DNA of 64,000 bases from UBA4427 sp045106235. GTDB lineage: Bacteria; Myxococcota_A; UBA9160; UBA4427. How positions within the stretch are numbered: the stretch's first letter is position 1; the number at the start of each line of letters is the position of its first letter. The translations under genes were made by a program, and so were the position numbers. The notes beneath the pieces are model-generated. The model searched no databases. It was not told the DNA's origin and saw nothing but the letters and a program-made list of their open reading frames with translations. The DNA lies in assembly GCA_045106235.1 (NCBI GenBank), contig JBGCEJ010000021.1, forward strand, positions 1 through 64,000, written 5' to 3'. Positions 32,125-40,154 of the stretch are shown piece by piece.

Positions 32125-32564
32125 ATGATCTGACGACGCAGCTGCTTGCCCATTGGAATTATCTCGCGGTGATCACGCTGATGATGATTGGTCTCTACAT
32201 CGCGATTTCGCGGGGGAACCTCGTCAAGAAGGTCATGGGGATGAATGTCTTCCAGGCCTCGGTCATCCTGCTCTATGTCTCGATGGGGAAGGTGCGCGGC
32301 GGGACGGCGCCGATCCTGATCGATGGGGCCGAGGGGGTGGCGTACTCAAACCCGGTCCCTCATGTACTCATGCTGACGGCGATCGTTGTTGGCGTGGCGA
32401 GTACTGCTTTGGGGCTCGCCCTCGTTGTGCGCACGAAAGAGGCGTACGGCACGGTTGAAGAAGATGAGATCGTGGCCCTCGACCGTGAAGAGGATCTGAA
32501 AGAACTCTCGATCGAACGGGCGCAAGCGGGGCAGGGCGCAAAGCCGGCGGGAGGCGCTTCATGA
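32121..32564 (+). CDS. mnhC: Mrp-type Na+/H+ antiporter subunit C (NuoK-like)
   Basis: A 147-residue NuoK/MrpC protein with three helices: LAVITLMMIGLYIAISRGN, VFQASVILLYVSMGKV, and VLMLTAIVVGVASTALGLALVVR. The motif NLVKKVMGMNVFQASV is typical of MrpC. A charged C-terminal tail of about 45 residues is longer than usual. It overlaps mnhB and the next gene by four bases each. Confidence 0.93.
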   Translation: MNDLTTQLLAHWNYLAVITLMMIGLYIAISRGNLVKKVMGMNVFQASVILLYVSMGKVRGGTAPILIDGAEGVAYSNPVPHVLMLTAIVVGVASTALGLALVVRTKEAYGTVEEDEIVALDREEDLKELSIERAQAGQGAKPAGGAS

Positions 32565-34066
32565 GCGCTGGCGCCGAGCACGCTCTCCATCTTCAAGATC
32601 ATATGCCTGCGCTCCAGGTACTCGTGCCGCTCTTCGCGGCGCCGCTCTGCTTCCTTTTACGCAAGGAATCTCTGGTCAGCGCGCTGACCATTGCCGTCAG
32701 CGTGGCCTGCGTGGGCATCTCGATGAACCTGCTCGGGCAGGTCATGGGCGGCGAGGTCCTCGTTTACGAATTCGGCGGCTGGCCAAGGCCTTATGGCATC
32801 GAATACCGCGTCGACATCACGAACGCCTTTGTGATGCTCGTGGTCTCTTCGCTCGCGGCTGTGGTCTTCGCTGCGGGGCCGGGACAGGCGCGCCGAGCGA
32901 TTCCTGAAGGGCGTGAGTATCTCTTTTATGCCGCGGCTCTGCTTTGTCTGACGGGTCTGTTAGGCGTAACGATCACGGGGGATGTGTTCAACGTCTTCGT
33001 CTTCATGGAGATCTCGTCGCTGTCCTCGTATATCCTGATCGCTCTGGGGCGAGAGCGCCGCGCGATCATGGCGGCTTTTTCCTACCTGATCATGGGCACG
33101 ATCGGCGCGACCTTCCTGCTGATCGGCATCGGTCTGATGTACCAGATGACCGGCACGCTGAATATGGTCGATATGGCCGAGCGCCTGCAGGCGGTGAATC
33201 AGACGCGGACGATCCTTGTGGCCCTCGCGTTCGTGGTCGTCGGCATCAGCATGAAGCTTGCGGTCTTCCCCCTGCATCAATGGCTGCCGAATGCCTACAG
33301 CTTCGCGCCGCCCCTCGTCTCGGCCTTCCTCGCTTCGACCGCGACCAAGGTGGCCTACTACCTGCTAATCCGGTTCACGATCAGCATCTTCGGGCTGGCC
33401 TTCGTTTACGAAACCGTGGGCATCGACCAGATCCTGATGCCGCTCTCGGTCCTCGCCATGTTCGTGGGATCGGTCGCGGCGATCTACCAGACTGATTTCA
33501 AGCGCGTCCTCGCCTATTCGAGTATCGCGCAGATCGGCTACATGACCCTCGGCCTCTCGCTGGCGACCGAAGCGGGCGTCGCCGCGGGCCTCATGCATCT
33601 CTTCAATCATGCGCTGATGAAGGGCGCGCTCTTCCTCGTCGCGGCCTGCGTGACCTGGCGCATGGGTGGCACGAAGATCGCGGCGATGCGCGGCCTCGGA
33701 CAAGTGATGCCCTTCACGATGGCGGCCTTCATCGTTGGCGGCCTCGCCTTGATCGGTGTTCCCGGAACCGTCGGCTTCGTCAGTAAATGGGCGCTGGTGA
33801 GCGCGGCGCTCGACCAGGGTGCGCTTTGGTTGGCGTTCTTGATCATGGCGAGTTCGGTTCTTGCGGTCGTGTATATCTGGCGCCTCGTTGAAGTCATTTA
33901 CTTCGCTGAACCAGAGCAGGTCCTCGAGAAGAAAGACGCGCCTTTACGGCTGCTGATTCCGACTTGGATTCTCGCCGGGGCCTCGATCTATTTCGGCGTG
34001 TTCTCGGATTTCGCGGTCATCGTCTCCGAGCTGGCTTCCGCCCAGCTCTTCCAGGCAGGGATGTAG
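32561..34066 (+). CDS. mnhD: Mrp antiporter-like subunit D (first of three NuoM/N/L-like proteins)
   Basis: A 501-residue proton-translocating subunit with about fourteen helices. The key helix-5 glutamate lies in NVFVFMEISSLSSYILIALG, and the helix-7 lysine in SMKLAVFPLHQWLPNAY. The Lys/His region SSIAQIGYMTLGLSLATEAG and the FNHALMKGALFLVA helix are also present. It is the MrpD-type antiporter module in the inner membrane. A nine-base gap separates its stop from the next antiporter module. Confidence 0.93.
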   Translation: MSAGAEHALHLQDHMPALQVLVPLFAAPLCFLLRKESLVSALTIAVSVACVGISMNLLGQVMGGEVLVYEFGGWPRPYGIEYRVDITNAFVMLVVSSLAAVVFAAGPGQARRAIPEGREYLFYAAALLCLTGLLGVTITGDVFNVFVFMEISSLSSYILIALGRERRAIMAAFSYLIMGTIGATFLLIGIGLMYQMTGTLNMVDMAERLQAVNQTRTILVALAFVVVGISMKLAVFPLHQWLPNAYSFAPPLVSAFLASTATKVAYYLLIRFTISIFGLAFVYETVGIDQILMPLSVLAMFVGSVAAIYQTDFKRVLAYSSIAQIGYMTLGLSLATEAGVAAGLMHLFNHALMKGALFLVAACVTWRMGGTKIAAMRGLGQVMPFTMAAFIVGGLALIGVPGTVGFVSKWALVSAALDQGALWLAFLIMASSVLAVVYIWRLVEVIYFAEPEQVLEKKDAPLRLLIPTWILAGASIYFGVFSDFAVIVSELASAQLFQAGM

Positions 34067-34075
34067 GGCATCGGC

Positions 34076-35548
34076 ATGATGGAGCTCGACGCACAGACGA
34101 CCCCCATGCTTTGGGCGATGCTCCTGCCGCTGATCGGCGCGATCGGCGTTCAGCTCCTCGGGCGCATCCCGAACGCTCGGGATACCTGGACGATCGTGAT
34201 CGGTCTGCTGACGTTTGGATCGGTCACGCGGCTGATCGGCCCCGTGATGGACGGCGCGCGACCGGCGCTCCGCTTGCCCGAAATGATGCCCGGGTTAGGC
34301 CTCGGCTTCGAACTCGAGCCCTTAGGCCTGCTCTTCGCCCTCGTCGCCTCGGGTCTTTGGATCCTCACCTCGCTCTACGCCTTTGGCTACATGCGCGGGC
34401 ATGACGAGCCGAACCAGACGCGCTTCTTTACGTGTTTCGCCCTCGCGATCGCAGCCGCCCTCGGCATCGCCTTCGCAGGCGATCTCGTCACGCTCTTCCT
34501 CTTCTACGAGATCCTGACCTTCTCGACCTTCCCCCTCGTGACCCACGCGGGAACGGAAGCGGCCGTGAAAGCCGGGCGCCTCTATCTCGGCATCCTCGTC
34601 ACGACCTCGGTGTTATTCCTTCTACTTGCGATTCTCTGGACCGCGAGCCTTTCGGATTCGCTGCGCTTCACACCGGGCGGGATTCTCGACGGCAAGATCG
34701 ACGGCCATGCCGCGATCCTGCTGCTCATGCTCTTCTCCTACGGTGTCGGCAAGGCCGCCCTGATGCCTTTCCATCGCTGGCTCCCCGCTGCGATGGTCGC
34801 GCCCACGCCGGTCTCGGCGCTCCTCCACGCCGTCGCCGTCGTGAAGGCCGGCGTCTTCACCGTCCTGAAAATCGCGATCTACGTCTTCGGCATCGATTTT
34901 CTCGCCCGAGACGGCATGTCCGAAATCTTGATGTGGGTCGCCGCGATCACGATCATCGCCGCCTCCATCCGCGCGCTGACCCTCGATAACCTGAAAGCGC
35001 GACTCGCCTACTCAACGATCAGTCAGCTCTCCTATATCGTGCTCGGCGCAGCGCTCGCGACTTCGGCCTCAGTCATGGGCGGCGGCATGCATATCCTGAT
35101 GCATGCCCTCGGCAAGATCACACTCTTCTTCGTCGCCGGCGCGGTGTACGTAGTCGCCCACAAAACCGAAATCAGCCAGCTGAACGGCATGGGCCGCCGC
35201 ATGCCGCTCACCTTCGGCGCCTTCTGCATCGCCTCTTTCAGCATTATCGGCCTTCCGCCCCTCGGCGGCGCCTGGAGTAAATGGTTCCTCGTGACGGGCG
35301 CCTTTGATGCGGGACAGTTCTGGATGGGCGCTGTGTTCATGGCGAGCTCCCTCTTTTCGATCGGCTACCTCATGCCCGTCGTGATTCGCGCATTCTTCCG
35401 GCCTTTGCCGCCGGGCGAGGAAGAGGGCATCCGCGAGATCCCCCTTCTTATGTTGATTCCGATCTGCGCCACGGCGCTCGGATGTTTCGTGGTCTTCTTC
35501 TACGCCGATGCGGTCTACCGATTGCTCGCGCCCGCGATGGGACTATGA
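34076..35548 (+). CDS. Second NuoL/M-like antiporter subunit of the Mrp complex
   Basis: A 490-residue membrane protein with the same core as complex-I antiporter subunits. The helix-5 glutamate is in LVTLFLFYEILTFSTFPLV and the helix-7 lysine in GVGKAALMPFHRWLPAAM; APTPVSALLHAVAVVKAGVF is the canonical broken-helix region. It probably plays the NuoL-like role normally carried by the N-terminal part of MrpA, but lacks the fused DUF4040 end. Codon use is strongly C-ending here. ATG 34076 and ATG 34079 are both possible. Confidence 0.92.
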   Translation: MMELDAQTTPMLWAMLLPLIGAIGVQLLGRIPNARDTWTIVIGLLTFGSVTRLIGPVMDGARPALRLPEMMPGLGLGFELEPLGLLFALVASGLWILTSLYAFGYMRGHDEPNQTRFFTCFALAIAAALGIAFAGDLVTLFLFYEILTFSTFPLVTHAGTEAAVKAGRLYLGILVTTSVLFLLLAILWTASLSDSLRFTPGGILDGKIDGHAAILLLMLFSYGVGKAALMPFHRWLPAAMVAPTPVSALLHAVAVVKAGVFTVLKIAIYVFGIDFLARDGMSEILMWVAAITIIAASIRALTLDNLKARLAYSTISQLSYIVLGAALATSASVMGGGMHILMHALGKITLFFVAGAVYVVAHKTEISQLNGMGRRMPLTFGAFCIASFSIIGLPPLGGAWSKWFLVTGAFDAGQFWMGAVFMASSLFSIGYLMPVVIRAFFRPLPPGEEEGIREIPLLMLIPICATALGCFVVFFYADAVYRLLAPAMGL

Positions 35549-35567
35549 AGCCCTTGAGGTCAATATC

Positions 35568-35921
35568 ATGAGCGCGCATAACACAGAGAACGAGAGCTCG
35601 GAGAGCGAGTACTGGCTCGACCAGCCTGAGAACGTGAATAAGCTGATCTACGCGCTGATTGCCGCGGCGGCCGCCGCCGTGTTCGCGGATCTCTTCTATC
35701 ACAAGCACGCCTATTTTCACTTCATGGAGTACTTCGCCTTCGACGCCGCATTCGGCTTCGCGGCTTACGTCGGCCTTGTGACGACAGCGAAGGGCCTCCG
35801 CAAGCTCATCATGCGCGACGAAGATTATTACGGCGACCTCACGGCCCAGGCCGAAGCGGACGCTGCCGCTGCGGCCGCACCTTCGGGTGGCCACGGAGAC
35901 GAGGAGGGGCATCATGCCTGA
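35568..35921 (+). CDS. Small two-helix membrane protein within the Mrp operon
   Basis: A 117-residue protein with no family I recognise. Residues 1-25 are acidic and polar. Hydrophobic helix one is KLIYALIAAAAAAVFADLFY, then HKHAYFHFMEYF, then helix two AFGFAAYVGLVTTAKGL. The tail is Ala-rich and ends in GGHGDEEGHHA, a His/acidic potential metal-binding end. ATG 35568 has GAGG eight bases upstream. It lies 19 bases after one antiporter subunit and overlaps the next by eight bases, so it is very likely an accessory subunit of the same complex. Confidence 0.8.
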   Translation: MSAHNTENESSESEYWLDQPENVNKLIYALIAAAAAAVFADLFYHKHAYFHFMEYFAFDAAFGFAAYVGLVTTAKGLRKLIMRDEDYYGDLTAQAEADAAAAAAPSGGHGDEEGHHA

Positions 35922-37626
35922 GTCCTTCCTGGATCTCCTGATCATGGGCGCGCCGCCCGGGCTTCTGCTCATGGTCGCGGTCGTCCCGATCGTCTTCCTG
36001 CCCCATCGCATCTCTCAGGGCCTGATGCTTTCGCTGCCCGTGATCGGGCTCTATCAGCTCCTCCAGATGCCGATCGATTTCAGCTACTCCGTCGAGATCT
36101 TCGATTTCAGCCTCGAAATCGTGCGCATCGACCGCCTCGCTCGGGTCTGGGGCGTCGTCTTTCATATCGCTGCCTTCTTAGGCGTTCTCTACGCTGCGCA
36201 TCAAAAGGACCGACTCCAAGCGGCTTCGTCCTTGATTTACGCAGGCGCCGCGATCGCCGCTGTTTTTGCGGGTGACCTCATCACGCTCTTTATTTGGTGG
36301 GAGCTGACCGCGGTCTCCTCGGTCTTCCTCATCTGGGCAAGTCGAACGGAATCCGCCCTCCGCGCGGGTCAGCGCTACCTCATCATCCAGGTGCTCTCGG
36401 GCCTGCTTCTTCTCGCCGGCACGATCATGCTCTACCGCGAGTCGGGCTCGCTCACCTTCGAGCATATCGGCCTCGAATCCGTAGGCGGCTATTTCGTCTT
36501 CATCGCCTTCGGCATCAAAGCGTGTTTCCCCCTTCTTCATGGCTGGATGAAGGACGCCTATCCCGAAGCCACTGTGACCGGCACGGTTTTCCTCTCCGGC
36601 TTCACCACCAAGCTCGCCATCTACGCCCTCGCGCGCGGCTACGCCGGAACCGATATCCTGATCCCGATCGGCGCGACCATGACCGCGTTCCCGATCTTCT
36701 TCGCCGTGATCGAAAACGATCTCCGACGCGTTCTGTCCTACAGCCTGAACAACCAGCTCGGCTTCATGGTCGTGGGCATCGGCATCGGCACGGAAATGGC
36801 CCTCAACGGCGCGGCCGCCCATGTCTTCGCCCACGTGATCTACAAGGCGCTCCTCTTCATGGCCATGGGCGCCGTCCTCTTCCGCGCCGGCACGATCAAG
36901 GCCTCGGAACTCGGCGGCCTCTACAAGTCCATGCCCTGGACCGCCGCCTTCTGCATCATCGGCTCCCTCTCGATCTCGGGCTTCCCCCTCACCAGCGGCT
37001 TCATCAGCAAGTCCATGGTGATCTCCGCCGCGGGCCACGAGCATCTGCTCCTCATCTCCATGGTCCTGCTCTTCGCCTCCGCCGGCGTCCTCGACCATTC
37101 GGGCATCAAGATTCCCTTCTTCTCCTTCTTCGCCCACGACTCGGGCAAGCGCGTCGAAGAAGCGCCGATCAATATGCGGATCGCGATGGGACTCGCTGCC
37201 GCCCTTTGTATCGGCCTCGGCGTCTTTCCGGAATATCTCTATGCGATCCTGCCCTACCCGGTGGACTACGCGCCCTACACAACCGCGCATGTCGTGACGA
37301 TGCTCCAGCTGCTCCTCTTCGCAGCGCTTGGCTTCGTCTTCATGTGGAAGATGGGCTGGTACCCGCCGGAACTGCGCAGCGTCGTGCTCGACGTGGACTG
37401 GGTCTGGCGGCGGATGCTCCCGAAGACGGTCGGCGCGGTCGCCGCGGTTTGGATGACGGGACAGCGCGCCTTTCTCGGGGCCTGCGATGGCGCACGCGTT
37501 GCCGGCCTGGGCTTCGTCCGCTCGCATCTGAGCCCCTGGAGCCGGCTCGGCGAGCCGTGGCCGACCGGAGCGACGACGATTTGGGCGGCGGTCTTGCTGA
37601 TGGCTTATTTGCTGATTGCGTACTGA
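35914..37626 (+). CDS. Third NuoL/M-like antiporter subunit of the Mrp complex
   Basis: A 570-residue antiporter-like protein, longer than the other two. The helix-5 glutamate is in LITLFIWWELTAVSSVFLIW and the helix-7 lysine in GIKACFPLLHGWMKDAYPEA; FLSGFTTKLAIYALARGY and HVIYKALLFMAMGAVLF follow. The extra C-terminal region (from about residue 500, DVDWVWRRMLPKTVGAVAAV) resembles ends of some complex-I-like/MBH antiporters. ATG 35914 follows GAGGAGG and overlaps the small membrane protein gene. It closes the operon. Confidence 0.92.
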   Translation: MPESFLDLLIMGAPPGLLLMVAVVPIVFLPHRISQGLMLSLPVIGLYQLLQMPIDFSYSVEIFDFSLEIVRIDRLARVWGVVFHIAAFLGVLYAAHQKDRLQAASSLIYAGAAIAAVFAGDLITLFIWWELTAVSSVFLIWASRTESALRAGQRYLIIQVLSGLLLLAGTIMLYRESGSLTFEHIGLESVGGYFVFIAFGIKACFPLLHGWMKDAYPEATVTGTVFLSGFTTKLAIYALARGYAGTDILIPIGATMTAFPIFFAVIENDLRRVLSYSLNNQLGFMVVGIGIGTEMALNGAAAHVFAHVIYKALLFMAMGAVLFRAGTIKASELGGLYKSMPWTAAFCIIGSLSISGFPLTSGFISKSMVISAAGHEHLLLISMVLLFASAGVLDHSGIKIPFFSFFAHDSGKRVEEAPINMRIAMGLAAALCIGLGVFPEYLYAILPYPVDYAPYTTAHVVTMLQLLLFAALGFVFMWKMGWYPPELRSVVLDVDWVWRRMLPKTVGAVAAVWMTGQRAFLGACDGARVAGLGFVRSHLSPWSRLGEPWPTGATTIWAAVLLMAYLLIAY

Positions 37627-37732
37627 GCCTCGCCGGGGAACGGCCCGCGCGCACTAGCGCTTCGCCCCGCAATTCGGTCTCATACCAGCGGCGGCCGCGA
37701 TCCACGCGCTCGCGCTGGAGAAGCCGAAGACC

Positions 37733-38542
37733 ATGCCCGATCTGCTCTATGAAAAACGCGATGGCGTCGCCATCCTGACCCTGAACCGACCCGAACGCCG
37801 AAACGCATTCAGTCCCGAACTTATGTGTCGGCTTGCGGAAGCCTGGGTGGATTTTCGCGACGATGATTCGCTCCGCGTGGCGATTCTGACCGGGACGGGG
37901 GATGTCTCGTTCTGCGCCGGGGGGGACCTCGGGCGTTTGCTTCCGCTCTTTACCGGCGCGCGCAAAGCCGAAGACGAGTGGGACCATAAGCTGATGGGCG
38001 ATGTCGCGAATATTATGTCGACGGCGCTGCTCCGTCCCTTCGAGCTCTACAAGCCGATCGTCGCCGCGGTGAACGGCTACGCGCTTGCGGGTGGTTCGGA
38101 GATCCTGCAGTCGACGGATATCCGGGTCGCTTCGACGAACGCGAGCTTCGGTTTGTCCGAGGCGCAGCGTGGGCTCGTGCCCGGCGGCGGCTCTATGGTC
38201 CGGCTGCCTCGGCAGATTCCGTACTGCAAGGCGATGGAGATCCTGATGTTAGGGGACCGCATCTCCGCGGATGAGGCGCACCGGATTGGGTTCGTGAACG
38301 AAGTGGTCGAGCCTGATCAGCTTTTGCCGCGGGCGCTTGAGATTGCGGACCGACTTGTGAAGAACGCACCGCTTGCTTTGCAGGCGATCAAGGAGGCGGT
38401 GATCCGGACGAGTGGGGTCGAGCTCGACGAGGCGTACCGGATCGAGCATGAACTCTCGGCGCGTGTCACGAGTTCCGCCGACGCCCGGGAGGGGCCGCGC
38501 GCGTTTATGGAAAAGCGCGAGCCGGTTTGGACGGGGAAGTAG
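37733..38542 (+). CDS. Enoyl-CoA hydratase/isomerase (crotonase family)
   Basis: A 269-residue crotonase with both oxyanion motifs (FCAGGDLGRLLP and GYALAGGSEILQ) and both catalytic glutamate positions (FGLSEAQRGLVPGGG and CKAMEILMLGDR), so it is a likely true hydratase. C-terminal REGPRAFMEKREPVW is typical. It stands alone between the Mrp operon and the PEP-CTERM genes; the 106-base leader holds no visible gene. The chain length of the acyl-CoA substrate is not predictable. Confidence 0.92.
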   Translation: MPDLLYEKRDGVAILTLNRPERRNAFSPELMCRLAEAWVDFRDDDSLRVAILTGTGDVSFCAGGDLGRLLPLFTGARKAEDEWDHKLMGDVANIMSTALLRPFELYKPIVAAVNGYALAGGSEILQSTDIRVASTNASFGLSEAQRGLVPGGGSMVRLPRQIPYCKAMEILMLGDRISADEAHRIGFVNEVVEPDQLLPRALEIADRLVKNAPLALQAIKEAVIRTSGVELDEAYRIEHELSARVTSSADAREGPRAFMEKREPVWTGK

Positions 38543-38595
38543 GGGCGCCTCTGGCGGGAGGGAGATGACGGGGCAGAGAGCGAGAGCGCTGGGCG

Positions 38596-39264
38596 CTACT
38601 CGGCCTGGCGACGGGTCGCGGAGAGCCCCGCGAGGCCGAGCCCGAGAAGGAGGGCCGTGCCAGGCTCGGGCATCGGGATCGGGGAAATGAAATACTCTAG
38701 GCCGATAGCCTGGGTTTCGACTCCGCCTTCGAGGATGACTGCGTCGCCCTCGTAGCTCGTTCCGATTTTCAGATGAATGCCCTCGCGGCTGATTCTTCTG
38801 TACGTGACTCGGAACTGGGCATCGTGACCGCCGACGACCCCGTCGAGGCCTGGGTCGAGGGCCTGAGCGGTGGAAGGGAGGAGCCCGAAACCCGCAAGGA
38901 TTTGGACGCGGGGGACGTTCGTTCCGATCGAACTCTCGACGAGCGTCCCGCCGACGATGTTGGTTAAGCCACTAAAGGCGCCAACACCAGGGATGGCGAC
39001 CCCGTGAAAAAGAGACGAAACGGCCTCACCCGATACGAATTCCAGAACCCCCTCATTCTGTGCGAAGACGGAAGCTCCGATTCCCCAAACCTCCTCGTCG
39101 TCCGCGGAGACGCGGATATCGATTGTGATCTCGTCGCCGAGACCGAAGGTTCCCAGCCTTGAGCCGTTGGTTGTGATTATGGACGCGCTGAAACTGACCG
39201 CGCTGGCAGCAGGGGCCAGGAATAGGATTGCCGTCGCGAAGAGAAAGAGAATCTGGAAGCGCAT
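38596..39264 (-). CDS. PEP-CTERM sorting-domain protein (downstream of a tandem pair)
   Basis: A 222-residue exported protein. The N-terminal signal peptide (FQILFLFATAILFLAPAASA) precedes a beta-rich region with GDEITIDIRVSADDEEVWG, similar to cohesin-like or adhesin-like domains, though I do not assign one. The C-terminus has the PEP-CTERM signal PMPEPGTA, then LLLGLGLAGLS, then ATRRQAE. It starts four bases after the stop of the upstream PEP-CTERM gene, with AAGGA before ATG, so both are one operon. Confidence 0.9.
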   Translation of the reverse strand: MRFQILFLFATAILFLAPAASAVSFSASIITTNGSRLGTFGLGDEITIDIRVSADDEEVWGIGASVFAQNEGVLEFVSGEAVSSLFHGVAIPGVGAFSGLTNIVGGTLVESSIGTNVPRVQILAGFGLLPSTAQALDPGLDGVVGGHDAQFRVTYRRISREGIHLKIGTSYEGDAVILEGGVETQAIGLEYFISPIPMPEPGTALLLGLGLAGLSATRRQAE

Positions 39265-39268
39265 GGAG

Positions 39269-39883
39269 TTAATCCTTCCGGCCCGTCGCGGAGAGCCCCG
39301 CGAGGCCTAAGCCGATCAGGATTGCCGAGTTGGGTTCTGGAATGGGGTCGTAGAAGAGGTCGTCGAAAAAGACGCCCGACATCGTGCCTTCGGTTTCGAG
39401 AACGGCGTAGCTGATGCCGGGCGCGAGTCCGGTTTCGATGATCAGGAAGCTTCCCGGATTATTGAAGGAATAGGGGCCAATCGAGCGCGTCGCGAGAAGC
39501 TGACCGCTCGCGTCAAAACCACGCAGCGTCACGGTTTCCTCGTCACCGCCGCCGTCGAAGGCGCGAATTCCGACCCGCTGTGCGGGGGCGAGGAAGTCGA
39601 TCCGAATATCTGAGGTGTCACCGTAGCCGTTCGTGAAGCCGGCTCCGATCACGTAGGGGTAGTTGATCGTGTGGCCTTGTCCGTTCCAGACGACGCCGTT
39701 CGGCGAGTCGGATGAGAACGTCACCCCGTAGGAAATCAGTTGATCTGTCAGGACGGTGGTTCTCGCTGGGGCCCCGAACGAAGGGCCAAAATCGATCGAG
39801 AGCGCCGCGGCGGAAGTTGCGCATAGCAGGGCGGAGAGAAGAGCGGTGGTGAGGGCTAGGGCAAGAGACTCGGCGCTTCGCAT
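39269..39883 (-). CDS. PEP-CTERM sorting-domain protein (upstream of a tandem pair)
   Basis: A 204-residue exported protein with signal peptide (ALALTTALLSALLCATSAAA). The mature part (SYGVTFSSDSPNGVVWNGQG, RIDFLAPAQRVGIRAFDGGG, ETVTLRGFDASGQLLATRS) resembles a jelly-roll PEP-CTERM anchor family. The C-terminal signal is PIPEPNSA, then ILIGLGLAGLS, then ATGRKD. AAGGA lies seven bases before ATG. A small palindrome CCTTA-C-TAAGG at 39916-39926 lies about 35 bases upstream and could be part of its control region. Confidence 0.9.
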   Translation of the reverse strand: MRSAESLALALTTALLSALLCATSAAALSIDFGPSFGAPARTTVLTDQLISYGVTFSSDSPNGVVWNGQGHTINYPYVIGAGFTNGYGDTSDIRIDFLAPAQRVGIRAFDGGGDEETVTLRGFDASGQLLATRSIGPYSFNNPGSFLIIETGLAPGISYAVLETEGTMSGVFFDDLFYDPIPEPNSAILIGLGLAGLSATGRKD

Positions 39884-40136
39884 GGACTGTCCTTAGGCTC
39901 AGGGGACGTGGCTGCCCTTACTAAGGAAGTGACGATTTGTCGCTCGGCGTGTCAGTCTTTGAGGGGGATTAGGCCTGATTAAACCGCAGGAGCCCTGGAA
40001 TTTCCGATCAGCACGATTCCCGGACGATAGAGGGCGGAATCGGGATTGCAGCCGGTCTTGCTTTGGATGAGTGCGCTCGCGCTGCTGGGCGCGCGGGGAG
40101 GCTCTAAGCGGGACCTTGCAGGGGACGGGGTCGGGA

Positions 40137-40154
40137 GCGAGCCGGTCGGCTCGC
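40137..40154 (-). terminator. Hairpin at the end of the fused CoA-transferase gene
   Basis: GCGAGCC pairs with GGCTCGC around GGTC, a 7-bp stem immediately after the TAG stop at 40157-40155 on the minus strand. There is no U-run after it, so it is a possible rho-independent-like or mRNA-end hairpin only. The rest of the 270-base gap to the PEP-CTERM genes shows no gene. Confidence 0.35.

Noticed and set aside
36178..37527. A 449-codon open frame on the minus strand opposite the third antiporter subunit.
   Set aside because: It is a composition shadow of strongly C-ending codons: rich in Glu, Asp, Arg and Gly with no domain, while the opposite strand encodes a clear NuoL-like protein.
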